DNA of 16,169 nt from Terana coerulea (lineage: Eukaryota > Basidiomycota > Agaricomycetes > Polyporales > Phanerochaetaceae), in assembly GCA_024811115.1 (NCBI GenBank), contig JAKOGH010000796.1, forward strand, positions 1 through 16,169. The letters are read 5' to 3'. The translations under genes and the position numbers were made by a program. The stretch's first letter is position 1, and every line of letters starts with the position of its first letter. Shown in pieces: positions 1 through 7,100 of the stretch. The notes beneath the pieces were generated by a model. It was not told where the DNA came from and ran no database searches. It saw only the letters and a list, made by a program, of their open reading frames with translations.

Positions 1-290
1 GAAGAGCGCTCCTGAAGTGAGCAGCCAATCACTTGATTTTGCAAGGTTTTTACCTTTGCAGCTCACAGCGCGCATTAAATAGCTTATTATGCACACATCG
101 GTCTGGATTTTGAAGGGAAACCTGTTCCATTCGATACAGTAGCATACATGTGGTATCTACTGTTTAATCCAGCTTCGCCCGAGACACGCGCAATCAGCTG
201 CAACGTATCGGTTAGTGGGGTGCACGAGTGCAGAGTTAGAGGGGCGTACTCGAAGTACGCGTCGATGATGTCCTGGTGGATCTCGATCGT
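1..290 (-). pseudogene. Copia-1 protease start and gag/protease spacer remnant
   Basis: Read on the minus strand, positions 30 to 1 encode DWLLTSGALF, which corresponds to the aspartic-protease motif DWLLDSGAS of copia Pol. The catalytic Asp is replaced by Thr. The same segment in Copia-2 (6253-6279) reads DWLLDSRAS, with the Asp kept but the Gly lost. The sequence upstream (about 30-290) is collinear with 6270-6537 of Copia-2. The bases ATCGT at 286-290 are the unoccupied version of the site where a solo LTR is inserted in Copia-2. A Cys/His-rich stretch just upstream of the protease may be a decayed zinc knuckle, but stops prevent a firm call. Confidence 0.75.
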
Positions 291-2207
291 CCATCAGGCA
301 TCCGGCGAACTGGTCGTCGACGTCGCTGTCGTTGTCCTCGTTTCCGAGGGACACGGCGTCCTCGATGTCGGGGTGGTCGCCGGGCGTCGAAGCCGTCTCC
401 ATGTCGGCGACATTTGCATGTCGACCTCGTCCGACCAGATGATCGGCCGAGGATTAGTGCGAAGCTGCGCTTGGCGGGGCGAGAGGAGCTGCCCTCGACG
501 AACTCCGGCTCAGCAAACTTTCGTTTGAGAGCGGCGTTGTTCGAGTCGATGCGGGCGTCGAGCTCGGCGATCGCGAGCATCGAGCATCACGCTCGGCGTA
601 GTCGAGGTCGGCCTGCTTGGCGCGGCGAGCCTTCTCCGCGGCCTCATCTTAGAAGCGGCGGTGGCGGCGAACTTCGCTTTCCTGGCTGACGGACAGCTTG
701 ACAAGCTGGTGTCGTTCCGTCGGGCGTGCCGCGACGCTTCTGGTCGAGGTCGAGCCCTTGTTGGGCGGCGTTTTTGTCAGCGATCCACTGCTTGCGAGCA
801 ATCTTGCGGAGCTCTGCGGCCTCGCGGCTGGGCACTTATGCAGAGTTTGGTATTCGTCATCCTCGTCGAGGATTGCTATGAATTTAGTTAGCATGGGGAG
901 ATTGTCGAGAGTGAACTCCTGTTGGAATTCTAACTCACGGACGGAGTTCCGCCAAGTGCGGTGCTCAATATCCTGCATGGCGTCGGCGCGGTGAGCGTTG
1001 TGCTCGTTGGCGTCGATAACCTCCTCGAGGTCCGGATGCGCTCCTGGGACCCGACGACTCAGCTTCTCGGCAAGGGATAGTGCCTTGCGGAGGCGAGGAA
1101 CTGATTGTTGTTGCCGAGGTAGAGCTCGCGCTCCCTTGATGCGAGACTGAATTTCTTGACTCGGACTTAGGGAAGCGGGATGGCGGGGGCGAAGTCGTTT
1201 ACCTACCGGGATGACCGGTGCGGCGATGTGGGAGTGACCGTGGGTCGATGTATGGGCACTTGCCCTTGCCCTTGCCGCGCGCTTGCCGCGCTGGGTCTTC
1301 TCTGCCCTTGCCGTTGCCGGCACCGTCCTGCTGCTGCTGCTGCTGCCCTTGCGGGCGCTGCTGCTGCGCATGCTACTGCTGCCCGTTAGGCGCTGCTGCT
1401 GTTTGAACTGGGGATCCTTCCCTTGTTTCTGGCGGTGACAGCGTTTAGCAGACTTCGGTCTGCTTGCGCTGGCCACCGGAAAGCTTTCGCTGCTCCCATG
1501 CAGCGATGAGCTGATGCCCGTACTGCCTGGGATCGGGGCATCCAGCAGGTAGGGGGATTCAGGCCCGTGTCTACCATCTTCTGGTTTAGAGTGGTGACGG
1601 TGGCGACGTGCTTACCATACGCTGGTGTCTTCGAAATGAGGAGCATCAGGTGTAAGTATTCGTCTACTTCCACATAGGCCGCTTTGAGGTCGGTTGACGT
1701 GGGATTGGATCTTAGCGATCGTGGGTGCTGGGGACTGGTCATCCGGGATGCGAGTCTCCAGGAGGCCCTGAAGTCGATGTAGGCCGTACCCAGAGTGTTC
1801 TGGGTGTAGGTGGCCTGCAGGGACTCGTATAGGGCCTTGGCGGTCGTCTCGTTCTTCACTGACTGTCCGATTTGGTATGTCAATCGAAGGCGGATGAAGC
1901 CCATGGCCGGGAGGTCGTCGTTGATCCAGTCGTCAAGCTTGTCGACGGCCCTGGAAGTGCTCATGCTCGTTGCGGGCACTTCGCCAGAGGCGGGGAGTGC
2001 CGGAAGGGCTGCGGTGTTAGCTGTAGCTGCGACTGCGGCGCGAGCAGGCTGCCGGGACAGTGCGAACTAAGGTCGGCACCATCGGCTGGGTCGTCAAGAG
2101 CTGACGAGAGATACCCTGAGTGCCCAGGAACGACTTCAAAGTGTCGTTCCAGTGCTCTAGTTGGTCCCGTCGAGGACGGGGACGAGCTTCTCGAGTGAGG
2201 AGGACAT
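291..2207 (-). pseudogene. gag: Copia-1 gag (UBN2-like capsid polyprotein), multiply frameshifted
   Basis: Structural protein of a copia element. The start is the minus-strand ATG at 2207 (MSSSLEKLVPVLDGTN), followed by a one-base frame slip and then EHWNDTLKSFLGTQ, the N-terminal pattern of copia Gag. Further on, around 1890-1760, the core YQIGQSVKNETTAKALYESL and TYTQNTLGTAYIDFR matches the UBN2 type. A CAG-rich tract near 1320-1400 gives poly-Gln or poly-Ser depending on frame and is followed by a Gly/Lys-rich stretch. A long charged region follows (about 1150-500; for example RLRKALSLAEKLSRRV, DAMQDIEHRTWRNSVRELEF, ARKQWIADKNAA), which looks helical. Copia-2 conserves all of these in order, so they belong to the original gag reading frame. 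The region between the capsid core and the protease is about 1.3 kb, unusually long for this superfamily. Confidence 0.8.
1315..1405. repeat. CAG/CTG triplet-rich tract inside copia gag
   Basis: Interrupted runs of CTG on the plus strand (CAG on the gag strand), the longest about five units near 1328-1343, with further short runs to about 1402. In the likely gag frame it encodes poly-Gln. Copia-2 has one similar run near 8118-8135. Copy number differs between the two elements, as expected for a slippage-prone tract. Confidence 0.75.
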
Positions 2208-2430
2208 TCTTTAGTTCTGTAAAGACAGAACAGTCAGTACGATGTACTGACCTGGCTTTAGCCAAGGAGGGGCCCCAGGGCACCCTCGTGCCTGCTCAGC
2301 TTGCCTGGCGTAGACGGTCGCTAAGTAGCGCAACCGTCGCGCACGATGGCAGCCAGTAGGTACAGGCGAAGTTTACCAATGAGCTGGTTGTTGCTGCCAG
2401 TGACGGCGCAATCAACCGCGTCATCGGGAA

Positions 2431-2440
2431 GCTCATAACC
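2431..2440 (-). other. Copia-1 primer binding site (half tRNA-iMet type)
   Basis: Directly inside the 5' LTR the minus strand reads GGTTATGAGC. Its complement, GCTCATAACC, is the anticodon-loop and 3' anticodon-stem sequence of fungal initiator tRNA-Met, not the acceptor end. Drosophila copia and yeast Ty5 are known to prime from such a cleaved half of tRNA-iMet. The Copia-2 site (9052-9063) matches over 12 bases. Confidence 0.75.
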
Positions 2441-2732
2441 TGTAGAAGTGCAGCGCATACAGCGGCGTACACTCCTACCGAGGCCTAGAGGAAGCTAGGA
2501 TGGTTACTCACCTGTAGGTTGGTTGATACACACGTTAGTGGGTTGAGAGTTGTATGAGTCTTATTAGAGTATGGCGCAGAGGGCTGCCTTATATACAATA
2601 CTGGGTGGCTGTACTATAAACAGACACAAATAGGTACCAGGACAATAGACAATAGGCATCGTCATGGTGGAACCTGGTAGAACAATAGAGAAGATGTGAG
2701 CAGAGCGCTTACGGCGTCTATCTGACTCAACA
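2441..2732 (-). repeat. Copia-1 5' LTR
   Basis: A 292-bp LTR, read on the minus strand as TGTTGAGTC...CTTCTACA with canonical TG/CA ends. It aligns end to end with the two LTRs of Copia-2 (4151-4437 and 9064-9356). Outer flank at 2733 is TTTTA, the expected 5-bp target duplication, but its partner lies outside the window. The differences from the Copia-2 LTRs are mostly C/T and G/A changes. Confidence 0.92.
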
Positions 2733-3375
2733 TTTTAGTCCAGTCCTATAGTGGTCCAGTCTTGGTCCTGGCCCTAGTCTTTGCCTGTAGCCAAAAAGTT
2801 GGGACTGCTAAAGACGGGTTAGGACCAGTCTAGGACTGGTCTTAATGCATACCTTATATTGATGGTTTTGAGGGCTTGTTTAGCAAAAATATGAGATGCA
2901 AACCCACTTTGGCAAGAAGAAAATCTTTGAACTGTAGTTTTTGAAGCAATGGTAATAATTTGTTACTTGCCTTTGAAGTGAATTTAGTTATAATTCACTT
3001 CTAGTTGCTAAAGCCATGGAAAGAAGTATAATTAAGACTTGTAGTGTGCAGTTATACATTATGTTTCAAAGCTAAGAACTAGTGTAAAAAGCGAAATCTA
3101 GTTTAATAATAATATAACACACATAGTCAGCAAGTTATATTTGACTCACAAGGTAAAGACTTGATTAGGACCAGTCCAAGACTAGTCTAGACTGGTCAAA
3201 GACTGTCTTTGGTCCTGAACCAGTCTGGACCAGTTAAGGACTGCAAAAGACTGCAGTCCTACTAAGACTGGTTTTGATCCAGTCTTATATCTATGGTCCT
3301 GGTCTTTATGCAGTCCTGGTCCTGGTTCTAGGAAAAAGTGTAAAAGACCAGACCAGACCGGATTTTAAAACACTA
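2733..3375. mobile_element. hAT-like MITE with GGACCAGTC-type subterminal repeats, left tip displaced by Copia-1
   Basis: No coding capacity. Two arms (about 2733-2850 and 3169-3375) are packed with degenerate GGACCAGTC / GACTGGTCC units in both orientations, around an AT-rich core. The right end, read inward on the minus strand, is TAGTGTTTTAAAATCCGGTC, a hAT-style terminus. The left arm starts TTTTAGTCCAGTC directly next to the Copia-1 LTR, so the first five bases (TAGTG) would lie beyond Copia-1, outside the window. The bases after the right end (GTGTTGCA, 3376-3383) would be one copy of the 8-bp target duplication. The second MITE at 10557-11225 has the same architecture and the same TAGTGTT terminus but a different subterminal motif. 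Confidence 0.72.
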
Positions 3376-3496
3376 GTGTTGCATCATATTAAAAATACCG
3401 CGCTGCTTGGTTGAACTTAGTGTATATAGGCCGAGGACGTTGAGAATGATGCACTCGTGGTGAATGATGTGCCTGGTCACAATGAACAACAGACGA

Positions 3497-3924
3497 GGAG
3501 GCACTCATGGATATTTCGCCCGTGATGGGCGGATTCGTCCCTCGACATATCTGATGTTAAACTCTTCCTAAACGTAAGACTTACACGTCTTGCGTTGACA
3601 CTAATGGTGTTGCGTATGTTTTGGAATACGCATCTGACCTTCTTTCCGACATCTCAGAAGACGACATCCGCGATAGGAGCAAGTCCAACGGTATCTCTAA
3701 AGCCCTCTTCGTCATCTAACTTCTTTACTTTTGCTCCTCGTGCATTTTGCGCCTTGTCCTACACTACCCATTGACTCTCCTCAAGATCTCTACGTTGGCA
3801 AGTGCACTGCCTCTGCGCAGTCTTGACGTACTTCATTTGGCGGAGCAAACCGAAGGACATCATGCAGCTGTACCTCATCTCAGGCGAGCCTGTTCCTCAG
3901 TTGGCAGCAGTGCTCTGCAAAGGA
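3497..3924 (+). pseudogene. N-terminal half of a fungal multi-pass membrane-protein gene (frameshifted, split by Copia-2)
   Basis: Conserved-looking pieces appear in order but in different frames: THGYFA (3503-3520), VMGGFV (3522-3539), then KTYTSCVDTNGVAYVLEYAS through LSDISEDDIRDRSKSNGISK (3576-3719, ending at a stop), then hydrophobic SCILRLVLHYPLTLLKISTL (about 3738-3812), then CAVLTYFIWRSKPKDIMQLY (from 3814). This order (THGFFxxMGGF, then DxSKGDxLSK, then a Trp/Cys-rich membrane helix, then LPLTxLEI, then LTYxxWxxKP) is what I recall of a large uncharacterised fungal membrane-protein family; no function is known to me. At least three frameshifts and one stop make it a pseudogene. A GTAAGT donor-like site follows at 3925. 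The matching C-terminal half is at 9978-10496, on the far side of Copia-2. Confidence 0.7.
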
Positions 3925-3961
3925 GTAAGTTTAAACTTGTTACCAGCTCGCAGGTAGCTCT

Positions 3962-3993
3962 TAAGAACGTACTTTGAAGTACGTTATTCTTAA
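3962..3993. repeat. Imperfect palindrome between host-gene fragment and Copia-2
   Basis: The sequence reads AAGAACGTACTT, two bases, AAGTACGTTATTCTT, forming a near-perfect inverted repeat with one extra base in the right arm. It sits in the non-coding stretch 3925-4150, in which nothing else was recognised. It could be a footprint or simply a chance hairpin. Confidence 0.5.
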
Positions 3994-4145
3994 TAGCAAC
4001 CAGCGGGACTGGCAAAACTCGGTCGAGCACACACATGTGAATTCAAACCCCACAGATTTCCCAAAGAGACAGGTCACCATATGCGTACTAGAACCCGCAG
4101 ACGTCACTCTGTGAGTTTTTGCAACAGCAATGAAATGCTGTGGAG

Positions 4146-4150
4146 GGACA
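4146..4150. repeat. Copia-2 target-site duplication, left copy
   Basis: GGACA borders the 3' LTR on its outer side. The outer side of the 5' LTR (9357-9361) is GAACA. Four of five bases agree, and the difference is a G/A transition, so this is a plausible decayed 5-bp duplication. Confidence 0.55.
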
Positions 4151-4437
4151 TATAGAAGTGCAGCACATATAGCGGTGTACACTTCTACTAAGGCCTAGAG
4201 GAAGCTAGGATAGTTACTCACCCATAGGCTGGTTGGTTAACACATAAGTGGGTTTGAGAGTTGAAAGAGTCTTATTAGAGTATGGTGCAAAGAGCTGCCT
4301 TATATACAATACAGGGTGGCTGTATTATAAATAGACACAAATAGGTACCATACACAATAGGGATTGTCGTGGTGGAACCTGGTAGAACAATAGAGAAGAT
4401 GTGAGCAGAGCGCTTACAGTGTCTATCTGACTCAACA
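4151..4437 (-). repeat. Copia-2 3' LTR
   Basis: A 287-bp copy aligned throughout to 9064-9356 and 2441-2732. On the minus strand it begins TGTTGAGTCAGATAG and ends CTTCTATA, the last being a mutated form of CTTCTACA. It is preceded by a polypurine tract, which identifies it as the 3' LTR. Confidence 0.9.
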
Positions 4438-4445
4438 CTCCTCCT
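4438..4445 (-). other. Copia-2 polypurine tract
   Basis: The minus strand reads AGGAGGAG immediately before the TGTTGA start of the 3' LTR. This is the standard position and composition of the plus-strand primer of LTR retrotransposons. Confidence 0.8.
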
Positions 4446-4499
4446 AACCTAGCACGGCGTATTGTATGCGCTGGTTTAGTCACGCTAGTTAGCAGCGAT

Positions 4500-4640
4500 G
4501 CAAAGTCCAAGCATTGGTCAGAACTTCTCGATCTTAATCCTGCCCAGATTCTTGGTAAAGATATCTGCGAGATTGTTAACGCCAGGTACGAATAGTACTT
4601 GACATGGCCAGCTTTGACGACATCGCGAATGTAGTGGTAG
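4500..4640 (-). pseudogene. Copia-2 RNase H C-terminal remnant
   Basis: On the minus strand this encodes YHYIRDVVKAGHVKYY and then, in another frame, VPGVNNLADIFTKNLG followed shortly by PMLGL. These match the end of copia RNase H (YHFIRE...VPxxxxLADIxTKxL...LGL). One frameshift and one stop are visible. The upstream part of RNase H and all of RT are missing, because the sequence jumps directly from the foreign LTR at 4641 into this tail. Confidence 0.8.
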
Positions 4641-4822
4641 TGTCACAAATTTCTTTCAGTGCTACAGCGCTTAGAGTGTAACATCAAGTCACGGGACATG
4701 TTACCCAGTTGTCACAACAGCGTTACAAGATGCTGATCAGTTGGCCATGCAGACGCATGGTTATCAGGGATATGCCACATATGAACACAGGATCATGGAC
4801 TCAGTTCTGGATTTGTTCTAGA

Positions 4823-4855
4823 CTATGACCTCACTATGAGGTCACTATGACATCG
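4823..4855 (+). promoter_or_regulatory. Three 11-bp tandem CRE-like repeats in LTR
   Basis: Three consecutive 11-mers: CTATGACCTCA, CTATGAGGTCA and CTATGACATCG. Each carries an octamer one or two bases away from TGACGTCA, the bZIP/CRE palindrome. The equivalent array in the other LTR is at 6728-6760. It lies about 195 bp upstream of the TATA box, so it may be the element's activator-binding region. Confidence 0.5.
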
Positions 4856-5048
4856 TGTACTGGTAGTGTACAGTAGCTAGATTAGGACATCCGGATAGTG
4901 TTGATGTTAGCATGATAGCTAGGTCTGATTTGATAAGGGAGTTAGAGCGGCGGTATGCTCTGAAGCCTTAGTCATGGATCACCTGACTGTATCAGTCAGC
5001 ATATGGTATTGGAGGTCTTAGATAGTGTCTGGGGTCCCTCTACACATG

Positions 5049-5055
5049 TATATAA
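5049..5055 (+). promoter_or_regulatory. TATA box of LTR at 4641-5195
   Basis: TATATAAGG, conserved at the same place in the second copy (6954-6960). It fixes the transcription direction of the LTR as plus. Confidence 0.6.
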
Positions 5056-5195
5056 GGAGGCTGGTCTGTGGGCTAAACCCCCAGACTCAACAACATCGTT
5101 GATTCATATTTCCTCTACTCACTTTACTCAAAGTCCCCTGCTCTCCCCAACCTCTCCAAGCATTCCTAGCAGGTGAGTATTAGAGTTTTGTGATA

Positions 5196-6121
5196 GCGGA
5201 TATTATCAATGCGTAGTTTTTCATCCATAAGTGCCTCATAAGGCATAACCCATTTTAATCATGAAACGGAAGTGCGGTTATAAAGCACTGTTGCGTGCAT
5301 AACCACAAATTCCCACTACAAAGGAGGAATGCAAGCTGTGAAGCGCATAGCCTCGGCTTTGTCCATGAGGGTTCGATTGAACCACTCAGCGTGTTCATTC
5401 TGCTGTGGAGTATGTGGAACGCTAGTCAGGATTTTAATCCCTATATCCTTCAGCATTTGAGTGAATGCGTTTGACTTGTATTCTCCCCTGCATCCGACAT
5501 CCAGCTCTCGACACTAACTTTATGCTGGTTTTTAATCATGGCAAAGAAGTTCTTTGTCGCTTGAATGGCGACGGATTTTAGCTTTAGGCAAATAATCCAT
5601 GCGTGCAATGTATAATCATCGACAAAGGTGATGATGCACTTGTACCGGTGATATGAATCAACCAAGAATTCCTTCAAGTTACTGTAAATGAGCTCAAAAG
5701 CTCGCAATGCTCATTGAGGTGTTGGCGGGAATGAGCGATTGCGCATCTTTCCTTGTGCGCAGCCAGAGCAGAGTGAATCCGACTTGTTATAGTCAAAATC
5801 AGAACATTCCGTCGTTGCTGATGGAAGTTAACGTAGGATCCGCTCAGAGGGATGTCCAAAACATCTATGCATTATTTCGTGTGAGGCCAGCGCAAGGCTG
5901 TCTCGGTCAGTGTCTAAATAGTACACTGTCGTGTTTGGATAAAGCGGCACGAATTGCAATAATTCCCAGTGGTTATCACCATCCAGGATTTTAAGAGTAG
6001 TTGCATCACCCTCATTTAACCAGTTCTGTCGTAGCAGCTGACCAAGTGAGATAAGATTCATGTCCTTCTGTGAAGGCATGAGTTGAACATTTTTCAGTAA
6101 GACTTCAGTCATTCTGCTCAT
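5196..6121 (-). pseudogene. Copia-2 GAG-pre-integrase and integrase core, degraded
   Basis: Minus-strand pol remnant. Residues encoded by 6121-5828 include LISLGQL, YYLDTDRDSLALASHEIMHR and FGHPSERILR, the GAG-pre-integrase domain with the HHCC His pair. The CxxC pair follows near 5770 (CSGCAQGKMRNRSFPPTPQ), then a stop. The integrase core runs from 5707: FELIYSNLKEF, FVDDYTLHAWIICLKLKS, WMSDAGEN, then LTSVPHTPQQNEHAEWFNRT (about 5430-5370) and PYEALMDEKLRIDNIR, which ends at the foreign LTR. The first catalytic Asp is Asn in this copy (YSN where copia has HSD), while the second Asp and the Glu of the triad appear kept. Several frame breaks are present. The normal continuation into RT is lost. 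Confidence 0.85.
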
Positions 6122-6537
6122 CGCGCTAGAGCAGTAGTTGATGACAGAGTCACCTTTCTCAGAGATAGTAACATGCCCATTAGCCGTTTGAATGACAATT
6201 GGGTCAATGTCGCGTTGGTGCGCAGTAAACTTCTCTGACTGGTGAAGTGGAATGATGCTCTAGAGTCGAGCAGCCAATCACTTGATTTTGCAAGGTTTTT
6301 ACCTTTGCAACTCTAACATGCGTTAAATAGCTTATTATGCACACATCGGTCTGATAGTCAAAGGAAACCTGTTTCATTCAATGCAGTAGCATACATGTAA
6401 TATCTACCGCTCAGTTCAGCCCGCCGAGACACTGCACAATCAGCTGCAAAGTATCAGTCAGTGTTGTGCACAAGTGCAGAGTTAGAGGGACGTACTCAAG
6501 TATGCATCGATGATGTTTTGGTGGATCTCATGATTGT
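6122..6537 (-). pseudogene. Copia-2 protease and upstream spacer remnant
   Basis: The minus strand encodes KSSDWLLDSRASFHFTS (about 6285-6240), the copia aspartic protease motif with Gly changed to Arg, then after a frame slip IIPLHQSEKFTAHQRD and DPIVIQTANGHVTISEKGDS, leading straight into the GAG-pre-integrase frame at 6121. The stretch 6270-6537 is collinear with 24-290 of Copia-1 and ends at the solo LTR. Confidence 0.78.
6533..6537. repeat. Solo-LTR target-site duplication, left copy
   Basis: ATTGT precedes the LTR and ATCGT (7101-7105) follows it. The unoccupied site in Copia-1 (286-290) reads ATCGT, so the left copy has suffered one C-to-T change at a CpG. Confidence 0.8.
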
Positions 6538-7100
6538 TGTCACAATTTCCCTCAGCGCTAGTTCACAGCGCTTAGAGTGTAACATCAAGTCACGGGACAT
6601 GTCACCAAGTCGTCACACAGCGTTACAAGATGCTAGATCAGTTTGCCATGTGCTTATCGCATGGACATCAGGGATATGCCTTATACAGACGTGAGGATCC
6701 AGGACTCTGGTCTGGAACTGTTCTGGACTATGACCTCAGTATGATGTCAGTATGACATCATGGACTGATAGTGTACAGTAGCTCCGATTAGGACATCTAG
6801 ATAGTGTTGATGTTAGCATGATAGCTAGGTCAGATCCGATGAGGGAGTTAGAGCGCGGTATGCTCTGGAGCCTTAGTTAGACATCACCTGACTGTATCAG
6901 TCAGCATATGGTATTGGAGGTCTTAAATAGTGCCTGGGGTCCCTCTACACATGTATATAAGGAGGCTAGTCTGTGGGCTAAACCCTCAGACTCAACAACA
7001 TTGTTGATTCATATCTACTCTACTAGCTCTACTCAAGCCCCTCTGCTTTCCCCACCTCTTTCAAGTCATCCCAGCAGGTGAGTATTGTAGTTTTGTGATA
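6538..7100 (+). mobile_element. Solo LTR (probably gypsy) inserted into Copia-2
   Basis: A 563-bp LTR from TGTCACAA to TTGTGATA, plus strand, with TATATAA at 6954-6960 and three CRE-like 11-mers at 6728-6760. It is bordered by a 5-bp target duplication (ATTGT/ATCGT). The collinear sequence in Copia-1 at 271-300 has no insertion, which confirms both boundaries. No internal sequence remains, so the original element was lost by LTR-LTR recombination. Confidence 0.88.
6728..6760 (+). promoter_or_regulatory. Three 11-bp tandem CRE-like repeats in solo LTR
   Basis: The consecutive 11-mers CTATGACCTCA, GTATGATGTCA and GTATGACATCA contain octamers TGACCTCA, TGATGTCA and TGACATCA. The last two are the two single CpG-deamination products of TGACGTCA. 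Confidence 0.5.

Larger units (their letters stand above)
1..2732 (-). mobile_element. Copia-1: decayed Ty1/copia retrotransposon, truncated by the window edge
   Basis: LTR retrotransposon on the minus strand, reading from its 5' LTR (2441-2732) through a primer binding site (2431-2440), gag (from 2207 downward) and the start of the protease (1-30). The rest of pol and the 3' LTR lie outside the window. The copia assignment rests on the gag core and on the closely similar Copia-2 (4151-9356), which still has the copia domain order protease, integrase, RNase H. Every coding part is broken by stops and frameshifts, so the copy cannot be autonomous. The base pairs outside its LTR (2733 onward) are subterminal repeats of a hAT-like element, so it appears to be inserted there. 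Confidence 0.88.
4641..5195 (+). mobile_element. LTR of a second retrotransposon family (probably gypsy) at the RT deletion
   Basis: A 555-bp sequence from TGTCACAA to TTGTGATA. It aligns over its length with 6538-7100, whose ends are fixed by a target duplication. A TATATAA box lies at 5049-5055, so the LTR is on the plus strand, opposite to its copia host. The ends have the TGTCAC...GTGACA style common in Ty3/gypsy LTRs, with the last CA mutated to TA; no internal gypsy sequence is present, so superfamily is inferred. The flanks GGTAG (4636-4640) and GCGGA (5196-5200) do not match. A GTGAGT splice-donor-like site lies near the 3' end. Confidence 0.82.

Noticed and set aside
148..835. Several open frames of 60-137 codons on both strands, Arg- and Ser-rich
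   Set aside because: They are shadow frames over the GC-rich gag spacer; the homologous region in Copia-2 shows that the minus-strand gag frame is the ancestral one.
4030..4060. GTGAATTCAAACCCCAC, T-arm-like on either strand
   Set aside because: No complete cloverleaf around it.
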